NCBI RefSeq assembly: GCF_013363975.1
Contig: NZ_JABWGN010000029.1
Coordinates: forward strand, 1 to 56,973
Length of the DNA stretch: 56,973 nucleotides
Direction of reading: 5' to 3'
Origin: Nonomuraea montanisoli
GTDB taxonomy: Bacteria; Actinomycetota; Actinomycetes; Streptosporangiales; Streptosporangiaceae
This document shows, piece after piece, positions 30,991 through 39,508 of this stretch (position 1 is the first letter of the stretch; the number at the start of each line of letters is the position of its first letter). The notes under the pieces were generated by a model, which was not told where the DNA came from, did not search any database, and worked only from the letters and a program-made list of their open reading frames with translations. A program made the translations under genes and the position numbers.

Positions 30991-31000
30991 TGAACGTTCA
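30991..31000. promoter_or_regulatory. Candidate LacI operator 1, TGAACGTTCA
   Basis: A perfect 10-bp palindrome in the gap between LacI regulator A and the PLP-enzyme gene, followed by TATC. The same 14 bases (TGAACGTTCATATC) recur at 32299-32312 upstream of the sugar-binding protein. A central CG in a short palindrome is typical of LacI-family operators. Confidence 0.7.
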
Positions 31001-31040
31001 TATCATGCGCGATGTCACATATGACGATCTGGGAGGTCTT

Positions 31041-32210
31041 GTGGAGATTACAGCGATCCCTGGGGCGAGGGAGATGTTCTCGCTGGATCCGGAGGTGATC
31101 CAGCTCAACCACGGTTCGTACGGCGCGGTGCCGGTCGAGGTGCAGGAGCGGCAGTCGGAGCTGCGGGCCGAGATGGAGCGGGCGCCCGACCGGTTCTTCG
31201 CCCGGCTGCCCGCGCGCCTGGCCGTGGCGCGGGAGCGGGTCGCCGCCTTCCTCAACAGCTCCGGAAACAGCTCCGGAGCGGCATTCGTCGCCAACGCGAC
31301 CGAGGGGGTCGCCGTCGCCTTGGAGTCGGTGCCGCTCGCGGCGGGCGACGAGATCCTCTACACCGACCACGGGTACGCGGCCGTGGAGCGCGCGCTGCGC
31401 CGGCGGGCCGGGGAGAGCGGGGCGAGACTGGTCAGGGTGGCGCTGGGCGACGATCCGGTGGCGGCGGTCCTCGGCGGGGTCACCGCGCGGACCCGGCTCG
31501 CGGTCCTCGACCACGTCAGCTCGGCCGGGGCCCGCCTCCTGCCGGTCGCCCGGCTGGCCGGGGAACTGGCCGCCCGGGACGTCGTCTCGGTGGTGGACGG
31601 CGCCCACGCACCGGGGATGCTGCCGGTGGACCTCGACGCGGTGAACGCCGACTTCTGGGTCGGCAACCTGCACAAGTGGGCGTTCGCGCCGCGTCCGGCC
31701 GCGCTGCTGCACGTCGCGCCGCACTGGAGGGGCCGGGTCAGGCCGCTGGTCGTCTCCTACGGCGACGGGTTCCCGGACGCGGTGGAGTTCCAGGGCACGC
31801 GTGACTACACCGCCCTGCTGGCCGCGCCGTACGGGCTGGACCTGCTGGAACGGCTCGGGCTCGACCGGGTGCGTGCGCACAACACGGCGCTGGCGGCCTA
31901 CGGTCAGCGGGTCGTGGCGGAGTCCCTGCACGAGGCCGGTCTGTGCGCGGACGCCCCGCAGGCGACCGGCCACCCCGGCGTGCCGATGCGGGTGGTACGG
32001 CTGGCGTCCGGGCTGGGCACGACCAAGGCGGAGGCCGACGCGCTGTGCGCCGAGATCCTCGACCGCCTCGGATGCCAGATCAAGGTCGAGCCGGTCGGGC
32101 TGCTCCGCCTGTCGGCGCAGATCTACAACACGCGCGAGGACTACGACCGCCTCGCCGCCGGACTGCCGGACGTCCTGCGAACCCGGCGCGCCCTCTTGCG
32201 CACAATATGA
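31041..32210 (+). CDS. Class V PLP enzyme (isopenicillin N epimerase-like)
   Basis: 389 residues. The start is GTG at 31041 because GGGAGG lies 4 nt upstream; the open frame further up runs through the operator. Fold type I features are LNHGSYGAVPVEVQERQSEL, FVANATEGVAVALESVPL, VVDGAHAPGMLPVDLDAVNA with the cofactor Asp, and the PLP-binding Lys in WVGNLHKWAF. Relatives act as epimerases, desulfurases, lyases or EgtE-like C-S lyases. Its place at the head of a sugar-uptake locus is unusual. It suggests an amino-bearing substrate or an amino-acid part on the imported glycoside. The actual reaction is unknown. Confidence 0.85.
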   Translation: MEITAIPGAREMFSLDPEVIQLNHGSYGAVPVEVQERQSELRAEMERAPDRFFARLPARLAVARERVAAFLNSSGNSSGAAFVANATEGVAVALESVPLAAGDEILYTDHGYAAVERALRRRAGESGARLVRVALGDDPVAAVLGGVTARTRLAVLDHVSSAGARLLPVARLAGELAARDVVSVVDGAHAPGMLPVDLDAVNADFWVGNLHKWAFAPRPAALLHVAPHWRGRVRPLVVSYGDGFPDAVEFQGTRDYTALLAAPYGLDLLERLGLDRVRAHNTALAAYGQRVVAESLHEAGLCADAPQATGHPGVPMRVVRLASGLGTTKAEADALCAEILDRLGCQIKVEPVGLLRLSAQIYNTREDYDRLAAGLPDVLRTRRALLRTI

Positions 32211-32217
32211 ACGATCA
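32208..32217. promoter_or_regulatory. Near-match to the LacI operator, TGAACGATCA
   Basis: One mismatch from TGAACGTTCA, starting in the stop codon of the PLP-enzyme gene and lying 91 bp before operator 2. With operator 2 it could form a pair of sites for looping or cooperative binding. A single weak match by itself would carry little weight. Confidence 0.35.
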
Positions 32218-32298
32218 AATACCTTAACCCCAAGTCGCCCGCCGGTTGGCCGGCAAACATCCCCTCTCCTGCCCCGTAAAGCCAGGTAGAAGATCGTT

Positions 32299-32308
32299 TG
32301 AACGTTCA
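32299..32308. promoter_or_regulatory. Candidate LacI operator 2, TGAACGTTCA
   Basis: An exact copy of the palindrome at 30991-31000, again followed by TATC, 41 bp upstream of the sugar-binding protein's ATG. A long match in two promoter regions of one locus flanked by LacI genes is strong circumstantial evidence for a shared operator. Confidence 0.72.
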
Positions 32309-32348
32309 TATCCGACGCGGCGCTCATCCCCCGAAAGGAAGCACGCGC

Positions 32349-33659
32349 ATGATCAACCGTCGTGGAGTCCTCGCGCTCACCCTCGCCGGTACCCTCGCCC
32401 TCGCCGCCTGCGGCGGCGGAGAGAAGGCGGAGGGCGGCGGCGGCCCGGTCAAGATCACCGTGTGGAGCTGGAAGCCCGCCTCGGACGGCCTGGCCGCCGT
32501 CGCCAAGGACTTCGAGCAGGCCAACCCGAACATCAAGGTCGACGTCCAGGTGATCGGCAACCCGACGATCTGGGAGAAGATCACCGTCGGCATGGCGGCG
32601 GGCGGCAAGGGCCTCGGCGACATCCTGCACATCGGCATCGACTACCTGCCCAGCTACGTGGACAAGTTCCCCGGCGGCCTGGCCGACCTGCGCAAGCTCG
32701 GCGCGGACAAGTACAAGGACGCCTTCGCCAAGGGCCTGTGGCCCACGGTGACCGGCAAGGACGGCGGCGTCTACGCGATGCCCTGGGAGGTCAACCCGAT
32801 CGGCTTCTTCTACCGCTCCGACCTCTTCGAGAAGGCCGGGATCGACCCAGCCGCGATCCAGACCTGGGACGACGCCATCGAAGCGGGCAAGAAGCTCAAG
32901 GAGAAGACCGGGGCGTCCCTGATCGGCCTGAACAAGCCGGCCGCCGGCAGCATGGACATGGACTTCTACCAGTCGCTCCTGCAGCAGCAGGGCGCCTTCT
33001 ACTTCAACCAGCAGGGCGACGTCACACTCAGCTCGGCGCCCGCGGTACAGGCGATGACCCTGATCAAGAAGATGAACGACGCCGGGATCGTCGCCGACAC
33101 CTCCGGCGAGGGCACCGCCAAGAAGCTGATCAGCAGCGGCAAGCTGGCCGTGCTGCCGTGGGCGGCCTGGGCGGCGAGCTACATCCCGGAGATGCGCCCG
33201 GAGCAGAAGGGCCTGTGGCGGGTCATGCAGCCGCCGGCGGTCACCCCGGGCGGAAAGCGGACCGCGATCGTCAACTCCACCCATCTGGCCATCTCCGGCA
33301 CCAGCAAGCACCAGGCCAAGGCGTTCAAGTTCATCGAGTACGCGCTGACCAAGCCCGAGGTCATCAACAAGGTCTTCAAGGAGGGCGGCGTCTTCCCCGC
33401 CCTGACCGCGGCCTACTCCGACCCGATGTTCTCCTCCCCGACGGAGTACTACGGCGGGCAGCCCACGCTCAAGACGTTCGTGGACTCGCTGAACGAGGGG
33501 GCCGACGCCACCTTCTACTCCAGTGACTACGCCAGGGCCCTGAAGATCGCCAGCGACGCCCAGACACAGGTCCTGACCAAGGGCGCCGACCCGGCGGCGA
33601 CCCTGGCCACCGCCGCCCAGCAGCTCGCGCAGCAGACCGGCAGGAAGCTCGCGGGATGA
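32349..33659 (+). CDS. ABC sugar transporter substrate-binding lipoprotein
   Basis: 436 residues from ATG at 32349 with AAAGGAAG upstream. The lipoprotein signal is MINRRGVLALTLAGTLALAA with lipobox LAAC. The mature protein is a family-1 extracellular solute-binding protein: KITVWSWKPASDGLAAVAKD, FEQANPNIKVDVQVIGNPTI, YAMPWEVNPIGFFYRSDLFE, and a C-terminal LATAAQQLAQQTGR helix. Such proteins bind oligosaccharides or glycosides. The gene overlaps the first permease gene by an ATGA and is preceded by a LacI operator candidate. Confidence 0.94.
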   Translation: MINRRGVLALTLAGTLALAACGGGEKAEGGGGPVKITVWSWKPASDGLAAVAKDFEQANPNIKVDVQVIGNPTIWEKITVGMAAGGKGLGDILHIGIDYLPSYVDKFPGGLADLRKLGADKYKDAFAKGLWPTVTGKDGGVYAMPWEVNPIGFFYRSDLFEKAGIDPAAIQTWDDAIEAGKKLKEKTGASLIGLNKPAAGSMDMDFYQSLLQQQGAFYFNQQGDVTLSSAPAVQAMTLIKKMNDAGIVADTSGEGTAKKLISSGKLAVLPWAAWAASYIPEMRPEQKGLWRVMQPPAVTPGGKRTAIVNSTHLAISGTSKHQAKAFKFIEYALTKPEVINKVFKEGGVFPALTAAYSDPMFSSPTEYYGGQPTLKTFVDSLNEGADATFYSSDYARALKIASDAQTQVLTKGADPAATLATAAQQLAQQTGRKLAG

Positions 33660-34582
33660 CACTCACGATGACCCGGGAGGCCGCCACCGAGGGTGGCGGC
33701 TCGCCCCGCTCCCATCGGCCGCGGCTGATCACCAAGAGGAACATCCCCTACCTGCTGATCCTGCCCGCGCTGCTCGGCTTCGTGTCCTTCAAGGCGTATC
33801 CGATCCTCGCCGCGCTGTACATCAGCCTGACCACCGGCGCGGGCGCGGCCCGCACCTTCGTCGGGCTGGACAACTACGTCCGGCTGGTGAACGACCCGCT
33901 GTTCTGGACCTCGTTGTGGAACACCGCGTTGATCCTCGTCGTCCAGGTGCCGATCATGCTGCTGCTCGCGCTGGTGCTCGCGCTCGGGCTCAACTCCCCG
34001 CTCCTACGGCTGCGCGGCCTGTGGCGGCTGGGCGTCTTCATGCCGTCACTGACCGGCCTGGTGGCCTACGGCGTGATGTTCTCGGTGATCCTGAGCAAGG
34101 ACTCCGGCCTGCTCAACTGGCTGCTCGGCATCTTCGGCATCGACGCGATCGACTGGCTGGGCAGCCCCTTCTGGGCCCGCATCGCCGTCGTCATCGCACT
34201 CACCTGGCACTACACCGGCTACAACGCGGTGATCTACCTCGCCGGGCTGCAGAGCATCCCCAAGGAGCTCTACGAGGCGGCGATGGTCGACGGCGCCGGG
34301 GCGGCCCGCCGGTTCTGGTCGATCACGGTTCCGCAGCTGCGGCCGATCCTGCTGCTGACGGTCGTGCTGTCCACGATCGGCACGCTGCAACTGTTCGACG
34401 AACCGTTCGTGCTCACCGGCGGCGGCCCGGACAACTCCACCCTCACCATCTCGCTGTATCTCTACGAGAACGGATTCCGCTACTTCGACTTCGGCTACGC
34501 CGCGGCGATCGCCTACGCGCTCACGCTGATCGTCGCCGGGTTCGGACTGCTCCAGCTCAAGCTCACCGGAGGCAAGAAGTGA
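33656..34582 (+). CDS. ABC sugar transporter permease 1 (MalF/UgpA-like)
   Basis: 308 residues from ATG at 33656, overlapping the binding-protein stop. Six membrane segments include YLLILPALLGFVSFKAYPIL and LILVVQVPIMLLLALVLALG. The cytoplasmic EAA loop is PKELYEAAMVDGAGAARRFW followed by SITVPQLRP, which docks the ATPase. FDEPFVLTGGGPDNSTLTIS is typical of sugar permeases of the MalF/UgpA type. Its stop overlaps the next permease's GTG. No ATPase gene is in this operon. Confidence 0.94.
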   Translation: MTLTMTREAATEGGGSPRSHRPRLITKRNIPYLLILPALLGFVSFKAYPILAALYISLTTGAGAARTFVGLDNYVRLVNDPLFWTSLWNTALILVVQVPIMLLLALVLALGLNSPLLRLRGLWRLGVFMPSLTGLVAYGVMFSVILSKDSGLLNWLLGIFGIDAIDWLGSPFWARIAVVIALTWHYTGYNAVIYLAGLQSIPKELYEAAMVDGAGAARRFWSITVPQLRPILLLTVVLSTIGTLQLFDEPFVLTGGGPDNSTLTISLYLYENGFRYFDFGYAAAIAYALTLIVAGFGLLQLKLTGGKK

Positions 34583-35388
34583 AGGGCTGGGCGCTGACGT
34601 TCGTGCTGGCCGCGGTGTTCGCGCTGTGCGTCGGGCCGTTCTACTGGCTGGCGATGGCCGCCACCCACGCCAACTCCGAGATCTTCGCCGAGACGCCGAA
34701 GTTCTATCCGGGCGACCAGCTCGGGGCGAACACGGCCAAACTCGAGGAGTCGATCAGCCTGGTCCACGTCCTGGGCAACACGCTGTTCGTCGCGATCGTG
34801 CAGACCTCGATCGCGATCGTCGTGGCGCTGCTGGCCGGGTACGCCTTCGCCAAGTTCGAGTTCCGCGGCAGGAACGCGTTCTTCGTGCTGCTGCTGTCCA
34901 CGCTGGTGATCCCCGGCGGCGTCACGATCATTCCGATCTTCGAGATGATGAACGACCTCGATCTGATCGACAGCTTGCCGGCGCTGATCCTGCCCAACCT
35001 GACGGTCCCCTTCGGCATCTTCCTCATGCGGCAGTCCCTGCTCGCCATCCCGGACGAGCTCCTGGACGCCGCCCGAGTGGACGGGGCGGGCGAGCTGCGC
35101 GTGCTGTGGCGGGTGGTGGTCCCGGTCATGCGCCCGGTGCTGGCGGCGCTGGGCGTCTTCCTCTTCCTCGGGGCGTGGAACGACTTCCTGTGGCCGCTGA
35201 TCGCGCTGCGGACCCCGGAGATGTTCACGCTGCCGGTCGCCCTGGCGACATTGCAAGCGCAGGCCAGGACCGACTTCGGCCAGGTCATGGTGGGCACCGC
35301 GATCTCCTCGCTGCCGATGATGGTCCTCTTCCTCGTCCTCCAGAAACAGTTCATCTCCGGCCTGCTGGCCGGTGCCACGAAGGGATAA
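34579..35388 (+). CDS. ABC sugar transporter permease 2 (MalG/UgpE-like)
   Basis: 269 residues from GTG at 34579, overlapping the permease 1 stop (GTGA). It has six membrane segments with VLGNTLFVAIVQTSIAIVVA and LLSTLVIPGGVTIIPIFEMM, and the EAA loop IPDELLDAARVDGAGELRVL followed by WRVVVPVMRP. LGAWNDFLWPLIALRTPEMF is the standard MalG-type signature. It pairs with permease 1 to form the membrane pore. The operon continues into the alpha-galactosidase-like gene after 2 bp. Confidence 0.94.
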   Translation: MKGWALTFVLAAVFALCVGPFYWLAMAATHANSEIFAETPKFYPGDQLGANTAKLEESISLVHVLGNTLFVAIVQTSIAIVVALLAGYAFAKFEFRGRNAFFVLLLSTLVIPGGVTIIPIFEMMNDLDLIDSLPALILPNLTVPFGIFLMRQSLLAIPDELLDAARVDGAGELRVLWRVVVPVMRPVLAALGVFLFLGAWNDFLWPLIALRTPEMFTLPVALATLQAQARTDFGQVMVGTAISSLPMMVLFLVLQKQFISGLLAGATKG

Positions 35389-35390
35389 GC

Positions 35391-37100
35391 ATGCAGGTCT
35401 GGGAGCCCTACGCGCTCGGTGAGACGAGCACGGTACGGGCCGGCGCCATCGAACTGGCCCTGGCGGGAGCGGACGAGGCGGAGGTGAGCCAGGTCGCCGA
35501 GGGCGTCTGGCTGGTCGACGCGCCGGGCGCCACGGCCGCGCAGTGGCGGGTGCCGTGCGTGGGCGTCAGCGCGTTCTGGACGCCGATCGGCGGCGCCCGC
35601 TGGGTGCCCCCGATCTGGAACGCGCCGCTGACGTCCAGGCTGACCGCGGGCGCGCCGGTGGTCTCCCTCGTCGGCGCGGCCGGGGCCAACGTCTGCACGG
35701 TCGGCGTGGCCGAGCCCGTGGCGCCGGTGAGCTTCACGGGCGGGGTGATCGAGGAGACGGGCGAGTTCGCGTTCACCCTGCACGGGGACGGGCTGCGGTT
35801 CCGGCTGGACCTGTCGGGGCAGCCGTTCTCCGCGGCGGTGTCCGGGATGGCGGCCTGGTGGCAGGCGGAGGCGGGCGACCTGCCGCTCACTCCGGAGCGC
35901 GCCCGGCTGCCGGTCTACTCGACGTGGTACAGCATGCACCAGGAGGTCGGCGCCGAGTCCGTCGAGCTCCAGGCGCGGCTGGCCAAGGAGCTGGGCTGCG
36001 AGACGATCATCGTGGACGACGGCTGGCAGACCGCCGACCGGGCCCGCGGCTACGCGTTCTGCGGCGACTGGGAGCCGAACACCACCGCATTTCCTGACAT
36101 GTCCGGGCATGTGGCGCGGGTGCGCGAGCTCGGCATGGCGTACATGCTCTGGTACGCCCTGCCGTTCGTCGGCAAGCACAACGCCGCCTTCGAGCGCTTC
36201 GAGGGCAGGTGCCTGCGCTACCTCGACCACATGGACGCCGCCGTGCTGGACCCGCGCCACGCGGAGGTGCGCGAGTTCCTCATCGACCGGCTCGCGCAGG
36301 CGGTCGAGGCGTGGGGCATGGACGGCCTGAAGATCGACTTCGTGGACCGCTTCGCGACCCCGGGCGGCGACCCCGCCCCGGCCGAGGGGGCCGACTGCGC
36401 CGAGGTGGACGAGGGGGTCAGGCGGCTGCTCCGCGACCTGGACGCGCGGCTGCGCCGGGTCCGGCCGGAGCTGCTCGTCGAGCACCGCCAGCCGTACACG
36501 AGCCCCGGCCTGTGGCCGTACGCGAACATGGTCAGGGCGACGGACTGCCCGCTCAGCCCGCAGGAGAACCGGCAGCGGACCGTGGACCTGCGGCTCGCGG
36601 CCGGCCCCGTGGCCGTCCACTCCGACATGCTCCTGTGGCACCCCGACGAGCCCGCGGAGCAGGTGGCCGTCCACCTGATCAACGTGCTGTTCTCGGTGCC
36701 GCAGATCTCGGTGGACCTGGCGGCGCAGCGGCCCGACCAGCTCGCCGCGCTCCGGTTCTGGCTGGGCGTCTTCCGCGAGCACCTGGGGACGCTGCAGTCG
36801 GGCACGCTGGAGCCCGAGCAGCCCGAGCACGGCTACCCGCTGGTGCGGGCGAGCGACGAGCGGGCCACGATCGTCGCGCGCTACGCGCCGCTGCCCGTCG
36901 AGGTGCCGGAGTCCGGCGACCTGCTCGTCGCCAACGCCGCCGGCGACCCGCGCGTGGTCCTCTTCGGCGCGGGCCCGGCGCGCGTGGAGGTCCGCGACTG
37001 CCGGGGGAGCCTGGTCCACACGGCCCAGCTCGCGCTGGACTCCGGGGCGAGCGTCGTCGAGGTGCCCACGGGCGGTCTGCTCACGCTGAGGAGAGACTGA
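35391..37100 (+). CDS. GH36 alpha-galactosidase-like glycoside hydrolase
   Basis: 569 residues from ATG at 35391, directly after permease 2. There is no signal peptide, so it acts in the cytoplasm on imported sugar. The (beta/alpha)8 core starts near residue 180 (PVYSTWYSMHQEVGAESVEL, ETIIVDDGWQTADRARGYAF). The nucleophile Asp is in DGLKIDFVDRF near residue 320, and the acid/base Asp is in MVRATDCPLSPQENRQ near 385. These are clan GH-D motifs. The N-terminal beta-sandwich and C-terminal beta domain fit GH36, at the short end of its length range. The natural substrate could be any alpha-galactoside or related alpha-glycoside. Confidence 0.88.
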   Translation: MQVWEPYALGETSTVRAGAIELALAGADEAEVSQVAEGVWLVDAPGATAAQWRVPCVGVSAFWTPIGGARWVPPIWNAPLTSRLTAGAPVVSLVGAAGANVCTVGVAEPVAPVSFTGGVIEETGEFAFTLHGDGLRFRLDLSGQPFSAAVSGMAAWWQAEAGDLPLTPERARLPVYSTWYSMHQEVGAESVELQARLAKELGCETIIVDDGWQTADRARGYAFCGDWEPNTTAFPDMSGHVARVRELGMAYMLWYALPFVGKHNAAFERFEGRCLRYLDHMDAAVLDPRHAEVREFLIDRLAQAVEAWGMDGLKIDFVDRFATPGGDPAPAEGADCAEVDEGVRRLLRDLDARLRRVRPELLVEHRQPYTSPGLWPYANMVRATDCPLSPQENRQRTVDLRLAAGPVAVHSDMLLWHPDEPAEQVAVHLINVLFSVPQISVDLAAQRPDQLAALRFWLGVFREHLGTLQSGTLEPEQPEHGYPLVRASDERATIVARYAPLPVEVPESGDLLVANAAGDPRVVLFGAGPARVEVRDCRGSLVHTAQLALDSGASVVEVPTGGLLTLRRD

Positions 37101-38141
37101 GTGGCGGCACGCCGGCCACGCGCGCGCGGGGTCACCGTCGAGGACGTCGCGCGGGTGGCCGGCGTGTCCCGCCAGACGGTCTCCAACGCCCTCAACGCCC
37201 CGCACCGGCTGAAACCGGAGACCCTGGAACGCGTCTCCGCGGTCATCGAGGAGCTCGGCTACCGGCCCGACCAGTCGGCCCGCAGCCTGAGATCGGGCAC
37301 CAGGCGGATCATCGCCTATCCGGCGCCCGTCGACGATCCGGCCAACCCCAACGCGCTCATGGGCGGCTTCCTCGAAGCGGTCGTTGCGGCGTCGGGCGAG
37401 GCGGGGTACCGCGTCCTGCTCGTGCGCCCGCGCCCCGGCCAGAGCCAGGAGCAGGCGCTCGACGAGCTGATCGCCGCGCGGACCGTGGACGGCTTCCTGC
37501 TGTCGGACGTGCTGCGCGACGATCCGCGCCTGGCCCATCTGACGAGGGCGGGCTTCCCGTTCGCCGCCTTCGGCCGGACCGGCCCCGACCAGCCGCAGTC
37601 CTGGGTGGACGTCGACAGCGCGCAGGCGATGATCGACATGGTCGGCCTGGTGGCGGCCAGGGGGCACCGGCGGGTGGCCTTCCTGGCCTCCTCCTCCGGG
37701 CTGCCGTGGATGGACGACCGGCGCGACGGGTTCCTGGCCGGGGTGCGGCGCCACGGCCTGGCCGGGCAGGTCTACTCCGTGCCGGGCGACGACCCCGGCG
37801 AGATCGTCAGGGCGACCCGCGAGCTGCTGACGGGCCGCGACCGGCCCACCGCGATCGTGGCCGGGGGCGACTGGCTCGCGCTCGGCGTCTACACCGTGGC
37901 GCGCGCGGAGGGGCTGGAGATCGGCACCGACCTGGCCGTGGCCGCCTTCGACGACCTGCCGGTCACCGCGTGGCTCCAGCCGGCGCTGACCACGGTGCGG
38001 CTGCCGCTGCACCGCATCGCGAAGGCCCTGATCAGCCGCCTCCTCCAGATCATCGAGGACGGCGTCACTCCGCGGGCCGGGCTCGTCCTCCCCGGCGAGC
38101 CGGTGGTCCGCCCGAGCCTGGGACCCCCGAATGCACTGTGA
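37101..38141 (+). CDS. LacI-family regulator B of the carbohydrate locus
   Basis: 346 residues from GTG at 37101, directly abutting the GH36 stop. The HTH/hinge reads VTVEDVARVAGVSRQTVSNA, LNAPHRL, YRPDQSARSLRSGTRR. It is nearly identical to regulator A in the recognition helix and similar along the whole ligand domain (WVDVDSAQAMIDMVGLVAAR; LLVRPRPGQSQEQALDELIA). It is encoded inside the operon rather than divergently, so it is likely produced on induction. The pair may be a feedback arrangement. Its stop overlaps the next gene by 11 bp. Confidence 0.93.
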   Translation: MAARRPRARGVTVEDVARVAGVSRQTVSNALNAPHRLKPETLERVSAVIEELGYRPDQSARSLRSGTRRIIAYPAPVDDPANPNALMGGFLEAVVAASGEAGYRVLLVRPRPGQSQEQALDELIAARTVDGFLLSDVLRDDPRLAHLTRAGFPFAAFGRTGPDQPQSWVDVDSAQAMIDMVGLVAARGHRRVAFLASSSGLPWMDDRRDGFLAGVRRHGLAGQVYSVPGDDPGEIVRATRELLTGRDRPTAIVAGGDWLALGVYTVARAEGLEIGTDLAVAAFDDLPVTAWLQPALTTVRLPLHRIAKALISRLLQIIEDGVTPRAGLVLPGEPVVRPSLGPPNAL

Positions 38142-39426
38142 ATCCAGCCATGACGAGCTCCTGGAGCTGTTCTCCTGGGCGCGCGACCGCGCGCTGCGCT
38201 GGGCCCACCCCGGCGGGACGCGTGGTCCCGTCAACGTCGACGAACACTGCCCGCGGGGCACCGGCGAGGGCGTCTACCTGCCGTCCTACTGGGCCGGGTA
38301 CGCCCACCGCAGCGGCTTCTACCTGCGCGACTTCGTCCACCAGGCGGCGGGCGCGCACCTGCTCGGCCTGACCGAGGCCAACCTGACGATGCTGCGCCGC
38401 TTCGCCGCCTCCGCCACCGCGGAGCACGGCCATCGTCCGGTGTGGGCGTTCAACTTCGACGGCTCGTACCTGTCGATCGACTACCGCGGGCCCGACGCGT
38501 TCGTCCGGGAGGTGCCCGCGGTCTTCGAACTGGTGGAGTGCGTGGCGGAGCTCCATCGCTGGACCGGGGACCCCGTCTACGTCCACGACCCCGTGCTGCG
38601 CGACTACTGCGCGAACGCGATCGCCCTGCCCGCCACCGCGCGCGGGACGAGCATCTTCGAGGGCGTCGCCAGCTACAACGAGCTGAGCGGCGAGCCGCTG
38701 GCGGTGGCCGGCGACGGCCTCGCCACGCAGTACGCCGCCCACCTGGCCATGGCCGCGCTGGCCAGGGCGCGCGGCGAGGACGGTGACCGGTTCGAGGCGC
38801 GGGCCGCCGAGCTGCGCCGCCACTACGAGCAGGACTGGAAGGGCGCCCGCGGCTTCACCCTCGACGGCCGGCCGGTCACCGGCTGGGGCGCCGAGAACAG
38901 CTTCTTCATGCCGTTGAAGGGCCTGCGCGACGACCCCGCCTATCTCGACTACGTCGACGCGCAGGCGAGCGGCCCCGGCCGCCCCGGCAACGTCGAGGCG
39001 TGGACGTACCTGCCCGACGTCTTCTTCCGCAACGGCAGGCCGGAGGCGGCCTGGCGGTGGATGCGGGAGATCTTCCACGCGCGCACCGGCGGGCATGTGG
39101 CGGGCGGGCTCAACGGCGACTATCCGGAGGTCTCGTTCACGCTGGTCAGCCAGGTGGTGGCGGGCCTGCTCGGGGTCCGGCCCGACGCGCCGGCGAACGC
39201 GCTGTCCACCCTGTCGGGGCTGCCCGCGGAGATCGGCTGGGCGGCCGTCAGCGGCATCCCGATCGGGCGGGGGAGCGTCGCGGTGCGCCACGACGGCGGG
39301 GACGCCACGACGCTCACCAACCTGTCCGGCCAGGTGGCGTACACGTGGACCGCCGCCTTCCCCGACGGCTCCGCCACCACCCTGGAGGTCCCTCCGGGCG
39401 CCACGGTGACGGCGGTGCGCGGCTGA
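38131..39426 (+). CDS. Six-hairpin glycosidase-like protein, uncharacterised
   Basis: 431 residues from ATG at 38131. The body is helical with motifs of (alpha/alpha)6 glycosidases: RSGFYLRDFVHQAAGAHLLG, VWAFNFDGSYLSIDY, VFELVECVAELHRWTGD, WGAENSFFMPLKGL, VEAWTYLPDVFFRNGR. The last 80 residues form a beta domain ending TTLEVPPGATVTAV, as in GH78/GH95-like enzymes. There is no signal peptide. It is the last gene of the sugar operon, translationally coupled to regulator B. A glycosidase or glycoside phosphorylase acting after the GH36 enzyme is plausible. Candidate acids (Asp in RDF, Glu in GAEN) are guesses. Confidence 0.72.
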   Translation: MHCESSHDELLELFSWARDRALRWAHPGGTRGPVNVDEHCPRGTGEGVYLPSYWAGYAHRSGFYLRDFVHQAAGAHLLGLTEANLTMLRRFAASATAEHGHRPVWAFNFDGSYLSIDYRGPDAFVREVPAVFELVECVAELHRWTGDPVYVHDPVLRDYCANAIALPATARGTSIFEGVASYNELSGEPLAVAGDGLATQYAAHLAMAALARARGEDGDRFEARAAELRRHYEQDWKGARGFTLDGRPVTGWGAENSFFMPLKGLRDDPAYLDYVDAQASGPGRPGNVEAWTYLPDVFFRNGRPEAAWRWMREIFHARTGGHVAGGLNGDYPEVSFTLVSQVVAGLLGVRPDAPANALSTLSGLPAEIGWAAVSGIPIGRGSVAVRHDGGDATTLTNLSGQVAYTWTAAFPDGSATTLEVPPGATVTAVRG

Positions 39427-39508
39427 TCTAGGGCGACTTCTCGCATGAAACGGGCATGATGAGAGTGATTGCCGTTGTTTCTGCGAAAGAAAGGGCGTAA
39501 CACCCTAT

